A DNA stretch of 42,010 bases from an uncultured Bacteroides sp. (GTDB taxonomy: Bacteria > Bacteroidota > Bacteroidia > Bacteroidales > Bacteroidaceae). Below are positions 1 through 9,154 of this stretch, piece by piece. The stretch covers positions 1-42,010 of the forward strand of contig CAMTOS010000016.1 in NCBI GenBank assembly GCA_947074195.1, written 5' to 3'. The position numbers and the translations under genes were made by a program. The notes below the pieces were generated by a model. That model searched no databases and was not told where the DNA came from. It saw only the letters and a program-made list of their open reading frames with translations. How positions within the stretch are numbered: the stretch's first letter is position 1; the number at the start of each line of letters is the position of its first letter.

Positions 1-1565
1 CTTCTTCTTTCTCCGTCAGGTTTGCGGTCACCAAAACTTCTTCTTTCTCTGCTTTCTTTTCTGTCACCGAAACTTCTGCGTTCACCGCCTTCTTTGCGAT
101 CGCCGAAAGATCTGCGTTCTCCATCCGGTTTACGGTCACCAAAACTTCTTCTTTCTCCACCTTCTTTTCTGTCTCCGTAGCTTCTTCTTTCACCATCAGG
201 TTTGCGATCACCGAAACTTTTTCTTTCGCCACCTTCTCTGCGATCACCAAAGCTTCTTCTCTCACCATCGCGGGGTGGTCTGCGGTCACCGCCACGTCTG
301 TCATCACCAAATGAGCGTCCACGTGATTCACGGCGTTGTTCAAAAGTTCTTTTTTCTTCGCCATCACCTTCTTTGGCCTCAATATTCGCTTCATCCTGTG
401 CATCAGTTGCCAGTTCAGTCTTGAAATCTTTATAGCGGCCATCGAACAGTTCATATTTGCGGAACTGACATTCAAGGGCACCATTGAATAATTCAATCTT
501 TTCGCTTGGTTTCAGACCGATCTGTTCAAAACACTCTTCGCGGTAAGAAAGTATCCAGGCATCGTTACCGGTAAATTCATGTTTCAGTTTGGTGCCGATG
601 ATTTTATACAGTCCCAATAAGTCATTTGTAGAAATACGTTCTCCATAAGGTGGATTGGTTACCATAATTGCTTTCTCTGCAGGTTTGGTAAACTGCTGAA
701 TTGGCTGAACTCTCAGAATAGTATCTTTAGAAACGCCTGCAGCTTTTACGTTATGCATGGCAATTTCGTTGGCTTTCGGGCTATTATCGAAACCATAAAT
801 CTTATGATCGAATTCACGTTCCTGACTATCGTCATTGTAGATATCGTCGAACATTTCCTGATCGAAATCATTCCATTTCTCGAAGGCGAATTCTTTACGG
901 AATACACCCGGTGCAATATTGCGTGCAATCAGCGCTGCCTCTACCGGAATTGTACCCGAACCACACATAGGATCAATAAGATCACATTCGCCTTTCCAGC
1001 CTGTCATCAGAATCATACCGGCAGCCAATACTTCGTTTAGCGGAGCTTCTACAGCTTCCTGACGATAACCACGGCGGTGCAATGATTCGCCAGATGAATC
1101 GAGAGCCAGCGTACAGTCGCTCTGTGCAATATGAATGTGAATCAGTACATCAGGTTTATTGATACGAACCGATGGACGTTCACCTGTCTTTTCGCGGAAA
1201 TAATCCACAATCGCATCTTTTACCTTGTAAGATACGAATTTAGAATGTCTGAATTCGTCGCTGAACACCACAGCATCTACTGCAAAAGTCTTTTTTGCAT
1301 CCAAAATCTCTTCCCATGGGAAGCTTTTCACCTGCTCGTATACCTCATCGGCGTTTTTTGCTTTGAAGCTTTTGATGGGTTTCAGAATGCGGATAGCAGT
1401 ACGCAGACAGAAATTGGCTTTGTACATCATTGCTTTGTCTCCGCTGAAAGATACCATGCGGCGTCCGATCTGGATATCGTTCGCGCCAAGTGTCATCAAC
1501 TCTTCTGCCAATACGGTTTCTAATCCCTGAAAGGTTTTGGCTATCATCTCAAATTGTTCAGTCAT
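1..1565 (-). CDS. THUMP-domain class I SAM-dependent RNA methyltransferase (RlmL/YpsC-like), C-terminus cut by window edge
   Basis: Reads from an ATG at 1565 off the left edge, with about 521 residues visible. The N-terminal part (MTEQFEMIAKTFQGLETVLA) is the usual start of the family, followed by a THUMP region. The methyltransferase domain has DPMCGSGTIPVEAALIA (SAM-binding motif I) near residues 195-215 and the catalytic NPPYGER motif near residue 300. The family methylates guanine in 23S rRNA (or tRNA) at N2. After about residue 400 the protein becomes a low-complexity, arginine-rich tail built from 12-residue repeats, probably an RNA-binding disordered extension. The serine acetyltransferase gene lies 127 bp upstream on the same strand. 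The domain call is firm; the exact RNA target is not known. Confidence 0.88.
   Translation of the reverse strand, partial: MTEQFEMIAKTFQGLETVLAEELMTLGANDIQIGRRMVSFSGDKAMMYKANFCLRTAIRILKPIKSFKAKNADEVYEQVKSFPWEEILDAKKTFAVDAVVFSDEFRHSKFVSYKVKDAIVDYFREKTGERPSVRINKPDVLIHIHIAQSDCTLALDSSGESLHRRGYRQEAVEAPLNEVLAAGMILMTGWKGECDLIDPMCGSGTIPVEAALIARNIAPGVFRKEFAFEKWNDFDQEMFDDIYNDDSQEREFDHKIYGFDNSPKANEIAMHNVKAAGVSKDTILRVQPIQQFTKPAEKAIMVTNPPYGERISTNDLLGLYKIIGTKLKHEFTGNDAWILSYREECFEQIGLKPSEKIELFNGALECQFRKYELFDGRYKDFKTELATDAQDEANIEAKEGDGEEKRTFEQRRESRGRSFGDDRRGGDRRPPRDGERRSFGDRREGGERKSFGDRKPDGERRSYGDRKEGGERRSFGDRKPDGERRSFGDRKEGGERRSFGDRKESRERRSFGDRKPDGERR
3..260 (-). repeat. 36-bp tandem repeat (7 full units) encoding a basic 12-residue repeat
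   Basis: Read on the minus strand in the methyltransferase frame, the units are RRSFGDRREGGE, RKSFGDRKPDGE, RRSYGDRKEGGE, RRSFGDRKPDGE, RRSFGDRKEGGE, RRSFGDRKESRE and RRSFGDRKPDGE, followed by the start of another unit at the window edge. Period is exactly 36 bp (260 down to 9). Third codon positions vary more than the residues, so the protein sequence seems to be kept. Confidence 0.93.
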
Positions 1566-1692
1566 AACGAATAATGCGGCCAATGACGATATTGAAAAAA
1601 ATCACTGGTCGGCTGTTTTTAGTTAATGGATAGTTATATTTTAATTCCTCAGCAATGCTCTTTCACAAAATCATTGCAAGGCAATATTATAT

Positions 1693-2592
1693 TTATTTCT
1701 TTGCTTTGGGCTGTACAATGCGTACCCCCGCAGGCACGTCTTCGGTTACCCAGATGTTTCCTCCTACGGTTGCACCTTCACCAATAGTGATACGTCCCAG
1801 AATAGTGGCATTCGAATAAACAATGACTTGATCTTTTAGTATCGGATGGCGTGGTATACCTTTGATAGGTTTGCCCTCTTCATCCAATGGGAAACTTTTG
1901 GCACCCAGCGTAACTCCCTGGTAGAGTTTTACATGATTTCCAATGATGCTTGTAGCGCCTATTACTACGCCTGTACCATGGTCAATAGTGAAATAACTGC
2001 CTATTTGCGCTCCGGGATGAATATCAATTCCGGTCTCGCTATGTGCCATTTCGGTAATGATACGCGGAATAAGCGGTACGCCGAGTTTCAAAAGTTCGTG
2101 TGCAATGCGGTAATTGCTGATGGCTTTGATGGCAGGATAGCAGAAAATCACCTCTCCGAAGCTCTGTGCGGCAGGATCACCGTTATAGGCAGCCTCTACA
2201 TCGGTTGCCAGAATTCGCCGCAACTGAGGCAGGCATTCTATAAATGCGGCAGCCAGCCTTGAGGCTTCTTCTCTTTTAGATTCGGTTTCACATTCACACT
2301 CTTCTTTGCTGCTGAAGCAAAGCCCGGCCAAAATCTGGTCGGTGAGCAGATTGTACAGCGTTTCGACATTAACACCGATATGGTAATTAATGGTAAGACT
2401 ATTTAGTGTGGAGTTTCCGTAATAACCGGGGAAGAGAATGGCGCGGGCCAGATGAATGATTTCATGTAAAATGCGGGCAGATGGAAGAGGCTCACCATCT
2501 CGATGTTGGTGGAACAGCTCCTTGTACGATTCGCTCTCAGAAAGCTCATCTACCGCTTTTGTCAAAATGTTGGTGAAGTTTAATGAACTCAT
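1693..2592 (-). CDS. cysE: serine O-acetyltransferase
   Basis: Makes O-acetylserine from serine and acetyl-CoA, the first step of cysteine synthesis. At 299 residues it has an alpha-helical N-terminal half and a C-terminal left-handed beta-helix of hexapeptide repeats. The catalytic Asp/His segments are visible as GIDIHPGAQIG and TIDHGTGVVIG, followed by VKLYQGVTLGAKS. An in-frame upstream ATG at 2646 would overlap the TATCTTTG promoter box (2641-2634), so the ATG at 2592 (MSSLNF) is the likely start. The methyltransferase gene follows 127 bp downstream on the same strand and may be cotranscribed. The symbol is by family; Bacteroidota versions are also annotated epsC-like. Confidence 0.88.
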   Translation of the reverse strand: MSSLNFTNILTKAVDELSESESYKELFHQHRDGEPLPSARILHEIIHLARAILFPGYYGNSTLNSLTINYHIGVNVETLYNLLTDQILAGLCFSSKEECECETESKREEASRLAAAFIECLPQLRRILATDVEAAYNGDPAAQSFGEVIFCYPAIKAISNYRIAHELLKLGVPLIPRIITEMAHSETGIDIHPGAQIGSYFTIDHGTGVVIGATSIIGNHVKLYQGVTLGAKSFPLDEEGKPIKGIPRHPILKDQVIVYSNATILGRITIGEGATVGGNIWVTEDVPAGVRIVQPKAKK

Positions 2593-2633
2593 TAGCTTCT
2601 GGTCTAACCTTAAAGATCTTTTTATAATGGGCG

Positions 2634-2641
2634 CAAAGATA
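2634..2641 (-). promoter_or_regulatory. -7 promoter element of cysE
   Basis: On the minus strand reads TATCTTTG, an exact match to the Bacteroidota -7 consensus TAnnTTTG, about 42 bp upstream of the chosen ATG. It decides the start codon, because the longer reading frame begins within it. Confidence 0.65.
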
Positions 2642-2744
2642 ATCAATCCTGCGCTTATTTGCTATAAAACGGTCAATAATGCAATAATGTTTCCATAGGT
2701 TTGATGCTAAACTTTCAAAAAAAAGAACATTTTACTATTAATAA

Positions 2745-2782
2745 CAAAAAATGGTGCCATGCTCCGTAAAGCATAACACCAT
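2745..2782 (-). terminator. intrinsic terminator after the DUF3836 gene
   Basis: ATGGTG/CACCAT and ATGC/GCAT arms form an interrupted hairpin (2751-2782). On the minus strand it is followed directly by a run of six T (plus-strand A run at 2745-2750). It lies just beyond the stop of the DUF3836 gene. Confidence 0.7.
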
Positions 2783-2823
2783 CTTTCTATCAACTATTCA
2801 ATTTTTTTTGTGTCTTGTACTAA

Positions 2824-3213
2824 TTACATAGCATCCATGGTAACTGTCATATCAGGTGCCAGTACGAATACTTTTTTCTTAGCATTCCATTTGTAGTAAT
2901 TAGTAGTTACGGTTTTACCGCTATATGTATAAGTCACGCGAAGATCATTTGCCCACTGTTTTTTGCCAGCGTCCCATTTCATGCTTTCGCTTTCGATCAT
3001 ACGTTGCTGATCGTCGTATTTATAAGATTGTTTCTGGTAGTTTGTCAATGTGTTGCCATCTTTCTTGTAAATAGTCTGACCAACCATTAAGCCATTCACT
3101 TCTTCTACATTGTGAATGAGGTTGCCATCAAAACCACGAGCAGAAACGAAAGATACACTCATAATGATTGCAATTGCTGCAAGGATTGTTTTAAAAGAAA
3201 AAATTGTTTTCAT
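2824..3213 (-). CDS. DUF3836 domain-containing secreted protein
   Basis: 129 residues. The N-terminus (MKTIFSFKTILAAIAIIMSVSFVSA) is a classical signal peptide with cleavage expected after VSA. The mature part has the features of the DUF3836 family found in Bacteroidales: NLIHNVEEVNG, a central YKYDDQQRM segment and a WDAGKKQW segment, with alternating polar/aromatic strands suggesting a small beta-rich fold of the kind seen in YD/REP-like secreted proteins. Function of the family is unknown. It stands alone, with its own promoter (3274-3281) and terminator (2745-2782). Confidence 0.75.
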   Translation of the reverse strand: MKTIFSFKTILAAIAIIMSVSFVSARGFDGNLIHNVEEVNGLMVGQTIYKKDGNTLTNYQKQSYKYDDQQRMIESESMKWDAGKKQWANDLRVTYTYSGKTVTTNYYKWNAKKKVFVLAPDMTVTMDAM

Positions 3214-3273
3214 TGTCTTAGGTATTATTAGATTGTTATTATCAAAATGTTTTGTTTCATCTTAATTACACTG

Positions 3274-3281
3274 CAAATATA
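3274..3281 (-). promoter_or_regulatory. -7 promoter element of the DUF3836 gene
   Basis: Minus-strand TATATTTG fits TAnnTTTG, 61 bp upstream of the ATG, giving an AT-rich leader of roughly 50 nt. Confidence 0.6.
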
Positions 3282-3602
3282 AGGTGAAATATTGGAATAA
3301 AGCAAGTTTCAAGAACAAATAACTGACTATATGATACCGTTAACTCTTTTAAAACCTTTCAAAAAGCTATTGTTAATATCAGATTGACACATGAAGCGTA
3401 ATATTTTCTATATTATTGACCTGCATCAAGTCAATAAAGTGGCTTTACAGCTTACTAAAAATTATTTAGTTAATAAATAATAACTCATTGCTAACTGTTT
3501 GTGACAGCGTATTTAACCGCTATTCTAATCTGCATATTGCATGTTTATCTTCTAAATCCTAATCATTTTCTTTCCTTCTAACTCTTTTATAGTATATAAA
3601 GC
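3282..3602. other. AT-rich intergenic stretch
   Basis: No gene is visible. The only structure is a dyad at 3414-3436 (TATTGAC, 9 nt, GTCAATA). It contains TTGAC-CTGC-ATCAA (3416-3429), one base away from the Crp/Fnr-type pattern TTGAT-N4-ATCAA. Confidence 0.4.
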
Positions 3603-3631
3603 AAAAAGAGGCTGCCTTTTGGCAGCCTCTT
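3603..3631 (-). terminator. intrinsic terminator of the T9SS adhesin gene
   Basis: Perfect 11-bp stem AAGAGGCTGCC / GGCAGCCTCTT with a 4-nt loop (3606-3631). On the minus strand it is followed by a T run at 3607-3603. It lies 25 bp past the stop codon of the adhesin gene. Confidence 0.88.
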
Positions 3632-3655
3632 CTATTATAGTCTAAAGATTGATCT

Positions 3656-6600
3656 TTATTTTACCATTACTTTTACTTTAGTGTCACCTACTGTTACTAA
3701 GTATACGCCAGATGCTGCTACAGGGATGCGGATTTCAGCGCCTGTAGATGCTTGTTTCTTAGCGATACCGCGACCATTAGTGTCATATACACCTACTGCT
3801 GCATCATCACCAGTGTTTTTGATAACGATTGTCATATCTTCAGTGAATACTCTTAATGTTTCAGTAGTGAAGCCTTCAATACCAGTTCCGTTTTCAACTA
3901 CGAATGTACCTTTAACGATTTCAGATTCGCCATCAGCATATACTGCCTGTACACCACCTTCGTGAGTTCCAGTAGTAAGATTGCTAATCAGATATTCATT
4001 GTTGTATGTATTACCATGAAGAGCACCATCTAAATGTACATTGAAGCTGCTTGCGCCTGAAGCTCTTGCTGCTACACCTGTACCAATATAAATATCGTCA
4101 AGCATGAATACGAATGCATCGTTAGATACGCACTGGATAGCAACGTATTTAGCATCAGCAGGAACAGTGTAAGTATAGTTAGTCCAGTCAGCTACAGGAA
4201 CTTCAACATAAGCTGTTGCAGAACCAGCAAGATAGTTTGTAAAGTCTGACATTTCTTTACCTGTAGTCGAGTAAAGTACTTTCATACGTTCCAAACCATA
4301 ATCTGACATATAAGTCTTAGCATAGAAGCTTAATGTGAAGTCTTGGTTGAATCCTAATTCAGGAGAGATGATCCAGTCATTGTTAGGAGCAACAGTTGCA
4401 GCAAAGCAAGCTAAGTACTGATTACCGCTGTATGGCTGAATAGCTGGAGTATCTTCCGGAGTAAGAACCGGTGCAGTCTGTGATGGATTAAATACGATGT
4501 ATGCCATTGCTTCTGTTGCATGGTCAAATGCAATTCCAGTGAATGTATAAGTCGCACTGCCATCACCGTCAATGTATGACCATCCAGTTTCACCTGCTGA
4601 ATTTACAGCAAATGCTACGTGATCTTCAAAGTCGTCAGCAACTTCGCCAGCTTCACCCATATTCCATGTTACTAAACATTCGCTTCCTGTTACATCAAAT
4701 GCAACTTCCTGAGGAGTAACATATTTAGCAAATACAGGAGTATAAGTAGCATCTTCTGTTACAATGATTGTGCGTGGGTTTACTTTCACACCGTCACTCC
4801 AAGAGCTGAAATAGTAGAATTGATCAGCTGTTGCTGTTAATTCAACGCTTTCACCATGAGCATATGTTCCAGCACCTGTTGCACTACCACCTTCAGCTTC
4901 ACCGATAGTTATAGTATAAGTTAATGCATATGGAATTTCATCAGAACCACTGAAGCTTGATGCGTTACCACCAGTATAAACTGCTTCAACACCATATTTG
5001 TACATACCCGGAGCTGCATCAGTCAATGTAGCATCAAGATATGAAAGTTCAGTGATGTTATCAGCATTCAATTTAGTCCATGTTGAAGTTGGTTCAGAAG
5101 TAAGACCGCGATATACATTGTAATACAATGCACCTGTAGCAAGTGTAACTACTTTTGGTTCAACAGTTCTGCCTGCTGCTACTGGAGCTGATGCCATCGG
5201 AGCTGCAAATGCAGATTGGATTGTAACATTATTGATCAATGAGCGTGTTGGAGGAGTCTTAACAGGAGCTTTTACACTTCTTGTAGAATATCCTGTTACA
5301 ACTGCTGTAGGTCTGATCAGGAATACACCAGGAGATGTAAGAACTGACCATGTGCCATCCGACTGTCTAACGTAACAGCCTTGTGAAGCAAATTCACCAT
5401 CTTGATCCAATCCAACATAATTTGAATATGAAGATGTACTAGTGAAGTAAATCATTACATAGAAATCACCGCTATAAGGTACGTATGGTAATTCTACAGT
5501 TGTCCAGTCATCAGCAGGAACAACGAATTCTGCACTTTCACCAAGAAGTACATAGTCAGCATCGTAAATCATAGCTTTAACAGCACGTGTACCATCGGCA
5601 GCAGTGTTTTTCTGGCCATAAACATCTACAGCTGTAATCATACCCATATCAGAAGTAATAAATAAATTACCCAGTGATGGATCGAAGTTAGGATTAGCTG
5701 CATAACCATTTTCAGGTGTACCATCGTCAAGGATGTATTGTTTCAATTCACCTTGTGCCGGTGCTTCCCAAGTTACTAAAGCGCCTTCAGATGTTACATC
5801 AACATTTACGTTAGTTACAGGGAATGCAATTTCACTCAATGTAATAACCATACCGCTGATTGGATCTTCTACTTCAATCTCTTCAGTGAAAGCTGTGTAA
5901 CCAGATGCAGTGATAGAGAAGATGTAAGCATGTTCACCATATACATCAGCAAGAGTAAATGTACCGTCTGCTGCTGCAATAGCTTCATAATTTGCATAAC
6001 CCTTAAGTGTTATTTTTGCGCCTTCAAGTCCTGCCTGAGTATCAGAAGCAAGTACTGTACCGCTGATGCTATATTTAGGATAAGCCTCTAAAGCGATATC
6101 AAGAGCACCACCAGCTTCAGTTAATGTAACTACATTTTCTGAATCTTTGTAACCTAACTTAGATGTTTTAACTGTATAAGTACCAGGAGTTAAAGCTACT
6201 GAATAGCTACCATCAGCAGCTGATACAGCTGTTGCTTCGCTACCTTCGATAGTAACCGATACACCTTCTACAGGGCTACCGCCATCAGTAATAACACCAG
6301 TTAAATAACAAGCTTCTTCTACTTTGAATTCATCCATAAATAGATAGAACTTGTCTTTATCACTTGTAGCTCTGAACATAAATACATATTCACCATCTTC
6401 AGGAACGCTTAAGCCCACTTTGATGTTTTGGTAAGTTGTGTAATTTACATCACCTGCCCAAAGTTCCTGTTCGATAGACTCTACGTCTGGGTCAGTACCT
6501 AAGTACAATTCCATTTTTTCAGGGAATGATGTAGATTGTGCACGTGTGTCGAAACTTACCTGATAAGCTTTACCTGCTACCAATGGAATTTTTGGAGAGA

Positions 6601-8506
6601 TCAGATAATCATCAGCTGGATTCTGTGCGTGATATGTATAACGCATGCAGTGAGTTGAAGCAACTCTTGCCCATGTTTTACCATCTTCGTTATCATCGAT
6701 AATTGTCCATGTTTCATACATTTCTTCGTCAGTGAAGCCCATATAATATGGAACACCGATTTCGAAATCACCAAGAACTACAAGGTCAGTAAGAGCAACA
6801 GTACTTGTACCGGCTGCATTAATAGCAACAATGCTGTACTGATATTTACCAGGAGCAGGTATGTTAGTATCTGTAAATGATGTACCAGTTGCATTTTCAG
6901 CGATAACTACATCGTCAGTTACACGGATAATTTTGTATGTCAATGTTTCAGGTGCAAAATAACCACCATTAACACCGGCTGTTGGAGCAACCCATGTAAT
7001 TAAACCGTTAACACCGTCTTTTACAACTTTTGCACTTGTTGGTGCTTTTGGAATATCAAGACCAACATAAGTAGATGCAGAAACTTTTGGACTTTCACCT
7101 GCATCGTTAGTTGCTATAACAGAATAAATGTATGTACCATTTGCGGCAAGATTATCTGTATAAGACAATTCAGCACCTACTGCAGGAGCATCAAAAGTCT
7201 TGATAAGTTCTGTACCTCTGAAAAGATCAATTTTAGTAATTGTTGCAAGAGGATCTTTAGAAGCTGTCTGTGTTGGAGCTTTGAAGCTGATGTCAGCAGT
7301 TAAAGCACCCATTGCACCAGGAACAACTGATAGATTTGTAACTTTACCAGGTCTTTCTGTTGGCTCAACACTTAGGTTTACAAGACCTACAATACAAAGG
7401 TTACCTGAAAGGTTGTTAGCAGAAAGAGAAGTCCATGAATCGCCAATAGCAATATGACCACCATTTGCAGCATTCTGTGCATTTGTAGAAATACCCAATG
7501 GGAAACCTCCTGTAGTAGTCAATGTATAACCAATAGCGATTGCATCATCACCTGTGATAGTGAATTCTTCGTCAAGTTCGATCACATTCCATCCAATAAC
7601 GAATGTAGCAGATTTGCTTACCAGATTTTCACCTGTGATTGTATTTCTGATCCATACAGACATATCAGATATTGTTGCTGTAAGTGTTTCAGGAATACCC
7701 ACCTTGATAGAGTGAATAGTTGTACCTGCATAAGCTGTGAGTGAACCTGCAGGGAAAGTAATAGCTGCGCTGAAAGTGTTTGCACCATTAGTACCTACAC
7801 CATCATCAATACTTTCTGTACAATAGCTTAAATAATCTGGAATTTCTACATCAGGATCATCGTAACTAAGAATAACAATATCATTATTGCCATTACGACT
7901 TACTGTGAAAGTATAAGCAATACCTTCTTTAAATTCGAAATTCTGCGCACGACCTTCGCTTGCAATCCAGATTCTGTCACCTGGAGTTGGATTGGCTACG
8001 CAATAATCATAGAAACCAGCAGGAATGTCGATAGTTTCGCTACTATCAAGAATAATGTTGGTTGTACCACAGTCACCATCGGCATTTGTAGGAATTTTAT
8101 AAGTAAAATTGTCGTACAAACCGGCCGGAGCTGGACAAGTAGAAGTTAGAGGGCCTGTTTCAGGAATAATTGTTGGAATCAATCCTGTGCCCATAAGAAG
8201 CTGATAACCAGAGCCATCGCCCCATACATCACCGGCTGTAAGTGTGATGCGTGCCATTCCTGAAGGAACATCACCATCCTTTACAACCAACTGAGCCTCA
8301 GTCGAAATGTGGTCTTTGTCTATAACCGATTTCAACTGAGCATCTTTTGCCGCAAATTTTTTGGGTGTTTGGGCAGTTTTGCTTGTTTTAAGAACTCCGA
8401 TATCTTGCGCACTACCTGAGATACTCATAAGTAACGCCGTCAAGATAAAGAAAAGTCTAAGAGACTTAACGCTTAGACCACGAAAACACGTAATCTTTTT
8501 TCTCAT
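3656..8506 (-). CDS. multidomain T9SS-secreted adhesin (DUF2436, FN3, cleaved-adhesin, carboxypeptidase-regulatory-like, C-terminal sorting domain)
   Basis: 1616 residues from the ATG at 8506, which gives a normal signal peptide (MRKKITCFRG..., hydrophobic LFFILTALLMSISGSAQ) and is preceded by an A-rich stretch. An in-frame ATG at 8542 would add 12 residues. In order: a DUF2436-like module near 85-215 (DVWGDGSGYQLLMG, GFYDYCVANPTPGDRIWI), as in P. gingivalis HagA/Kgp; a beta module; two FN3-like domains near 385-580; a cleaved-adhesin/MAM-like module near 585-730; two carboxypeptidase-regulatory-like domains near 735-895; further FN3/beta modules; a bacterial-repeat (InlB-B-like) domain near 1195-1260; a second cleaved-adhesin module near 1280-1460; and a C-terminal domain ending SGVYLVTVGDTKVKVMVK, typical of the T9SS type A signal. 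It should cross the outer membrane through T9SS and be surface-attached or released. No protease domain is present. Confidence 0.88.
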   Translation of the reverse strand: MRKKITCFRGLSVKSLRLFFILTALLMSISGSAQDIGVLKTSKTAQTPKKFAAKDAQLKSVIDKDHISTEAQLVVKDGDVPSGMARITLTAGDVWGDGSGYQLLMGTGLIPTIIPETGPLTSTCPAPAGLYDNFTYKIPTNADGDCGTTNIILDSSETIDIPAGFYDYCVANPTPGDRIWIASEGRAQNFEFKEGIAYTFTVSRNGNNDIVILSYDDPDVEIPDYLSYCTESIDDGVGTNGANTFSAAITFPAGSLTAYAGTTIHSIKVGIPETLTATISDMSVWIRNTITGENLVSKSATFVIGWNVIELDEEFTITGDDAIAIGYTLTTTGGFPLGISTNAQNAANGGHIAIGDSWTSLSANNLSGNLCIVGLVNLSVEPTERPGKVTNLSVVPGAMGALTADISFKAPTQTASKDPLATITKIDLFRGTELIKTFDAPAVGAELSYTDNLAANGTYIYSVIATNDAGESPKVSASTYVGLDIPKAPTSAKVVKDGVNGLITWVAPTAGVNGGYFAPETLTYKIIRVTDDVVIAENATGTSFTDTNIPAPGKYQYSIVAINAAGTSTVALTDLVVLGDFEIGVPYYMGFTDEEMYETWTIIDDNEDGKTWARVASTHCMRYTYHAQNPADDYLISPKIPLVAGKAYQVSFDTRAQSTSFPEKMELYLGTDPDVESIEQELWAGDVNYTTYQNIKVGLSVPEDGEYVFMFRATSDKDKFYLFMDEFKVEEACYLTGVITDGGSPVEGVSVTIEGSEATAVSAADGSYSVALTPGTYTVKTSKLGYKDSENVVTLTEAGGALDIALEAYPKYSISGTVLASDTQAGLEGAKITLKGYANYEAIAAADGTFTLADVYGEHAYIFSITASGYTAFTEEIEVEDPISGMVITLSEIAFPVTNVNVDVTSEGALVTWEAPAQGELKQYILDDGTPENGYAANPNFDPSLGNLFITSDMGMITAVDVYGQKNTAADGTRAVKAMIYDADYVLLGESAEFVVPADDWTTVELPYVPYSGDFYVMIYFTSTSSYSNYVGLDQDGEFASQGCYVRQSDGTWSVLTSPGVFLIRPTAVVTGYSTRSVKAPVKTPPTRSLINNVTIQSAFAAPMASAPVAAGRTVEPKVVTLATGALYYNVYRGLTSEPTSTWTKLNADNITELSYLDATLTDAAPGMYKYGVEAVYTGGNASSFSGSDEIPYALTYTITIGEAEGGSATGAGTYAHGESVELTATADQFYYFSSWSDGVKVNPRTIIVTEDATYTPVFAKYVTPQEVAFDVTGSECLVTWNMGEAGEVADDFEDHVAFAVNSAGETGWSYIDGDGSATYTFTGIAFDHATEAMAYIVFNPSQTAPVLTPEDTPAIQPYSGNQYLACFAATVAPNNDWIISPELGFNQDFTLSFYAKTYMSDYGLERMKVLYSTTGKEMSDFTNYLAGSATAYVEVPVADWTNYTYTVPADAKYVAIQCVSNDAFVFMLDDIYIGTGVAARASGASSFNVHLDGALHGNTYNNEYLISNLTTGTHEGGVQAVYADGESEIVKGTFVVENGTGIEGFTTETLRVFTEDMTIVIKNTGDDAAVGVYDTNGRGIAKKQASTGAEIRIPVAASGVYLVTVGDTKVKVMVK

Positions 8507-8542
8507 CGTTTTTTTCTTTACTGATTCAATTTGCATTTGCAA

Positions 8543-8950
8543 TCAAAACATGGTTAATAATTTAGTTAAAACTCTCGATAATATATGTAATTTTTAAATA
8601 TCAAAAGTGTAAGCTATATCTTATAAAAATAAGATAATGTCAACTGTAAATTATGTTTTCACGAAAAATAAAAGCAGATATCTTTTTTAAGGTTACTTTT
8701 GGTTGTTTATTAAATCTATATACATGTTTAATGCAAAAGAACAGAAATAAATAAAATTAAAGCAAAAAAATGTATTAAATTTCTATCTGTATAACAATGT
8801 TTAACAATCGAATGTTTTACTATATCTTATTTTCTTCATATTATATTTATGGTCTATAGTAATAATAATTGCATAAATATTAATCCTTAAATCACACTTT
8901 TTACTTGTTATTTTAAAACCTTTCTAACTCTTCTTTTCCCCTTTCCTGAT
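8543..8950. other. very AT-rich region upstream of the adhesin gene
   Basis: About 400 bp of AT-rich sequence with no plausible gene. No clean TAnnTTTG element could be assigned to the adhesin gene, although its promoter must lie here. The 22-bp repeat array starts immediately to the right. Confidence 0.4.
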
Positions 8951-8951
8951 G

Positions 8952-9035
8952 ATAGCTCCTCAGCTTACCAGGTAGCTATCTACAGCTTGCCGGGAATAGC
9001 TTGCCAACAAGCTGCAAATAGCTTGTCAGTGCAGG
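8952..9035. repeat. 22-bp phased intergenic repeat array, copy 1
   Basis: Hexamers ATAGCT, AGCTAT, ATAGCT and ATAGCT start at 8952, 8974, 8996 and 9018, exactly 22 bp apart. They are separated by 16-bp segments such as CTACAGCTTGCCGGGA and TGCCAACAAGCTGCAA. Same family as the arrays at 24668 and 37671. It lies between polA and the adhesin gene in AT-rich DNA, where its higher GC stands out. Confidence 0.85.
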
Positions 9036-9154
9036 ATTTACAATAGTTTTAATCTGAATGTTAATTAACTGTTATGGATAACGGATTGTTATTAAATTGG
9101 TCAATAATCGTTGAATATATAAATATATATGTCTGTTTTAATTCAGTAAATGAA

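Noticed and set aside
318..332. Second parS-like site around CCACGTG in the methyltransferase gene
   Set aside because: Only the central CACGTGA is shared with the consensus and it lies in coding sequence; probably chance.
202..435. Plus-strand open frame rich in RSPK/LLLSP
   Set aside because: It is the reverse reading of the 36-bp repeats and adjacent coding sequence of the minus-strand methyltransferase gene.
2593..2646. 18-codon N-terminal extension of serine acetyltransferase
   Set aside because: It begins inside the TATCTTTG promoter box and would lie at or before the transcription start.
8952..9035. 22-bp phased array as a CRISPR
   Set aside because: The repeated parts are only hexamers, the linkers resemble each other, and no cas gene is present.
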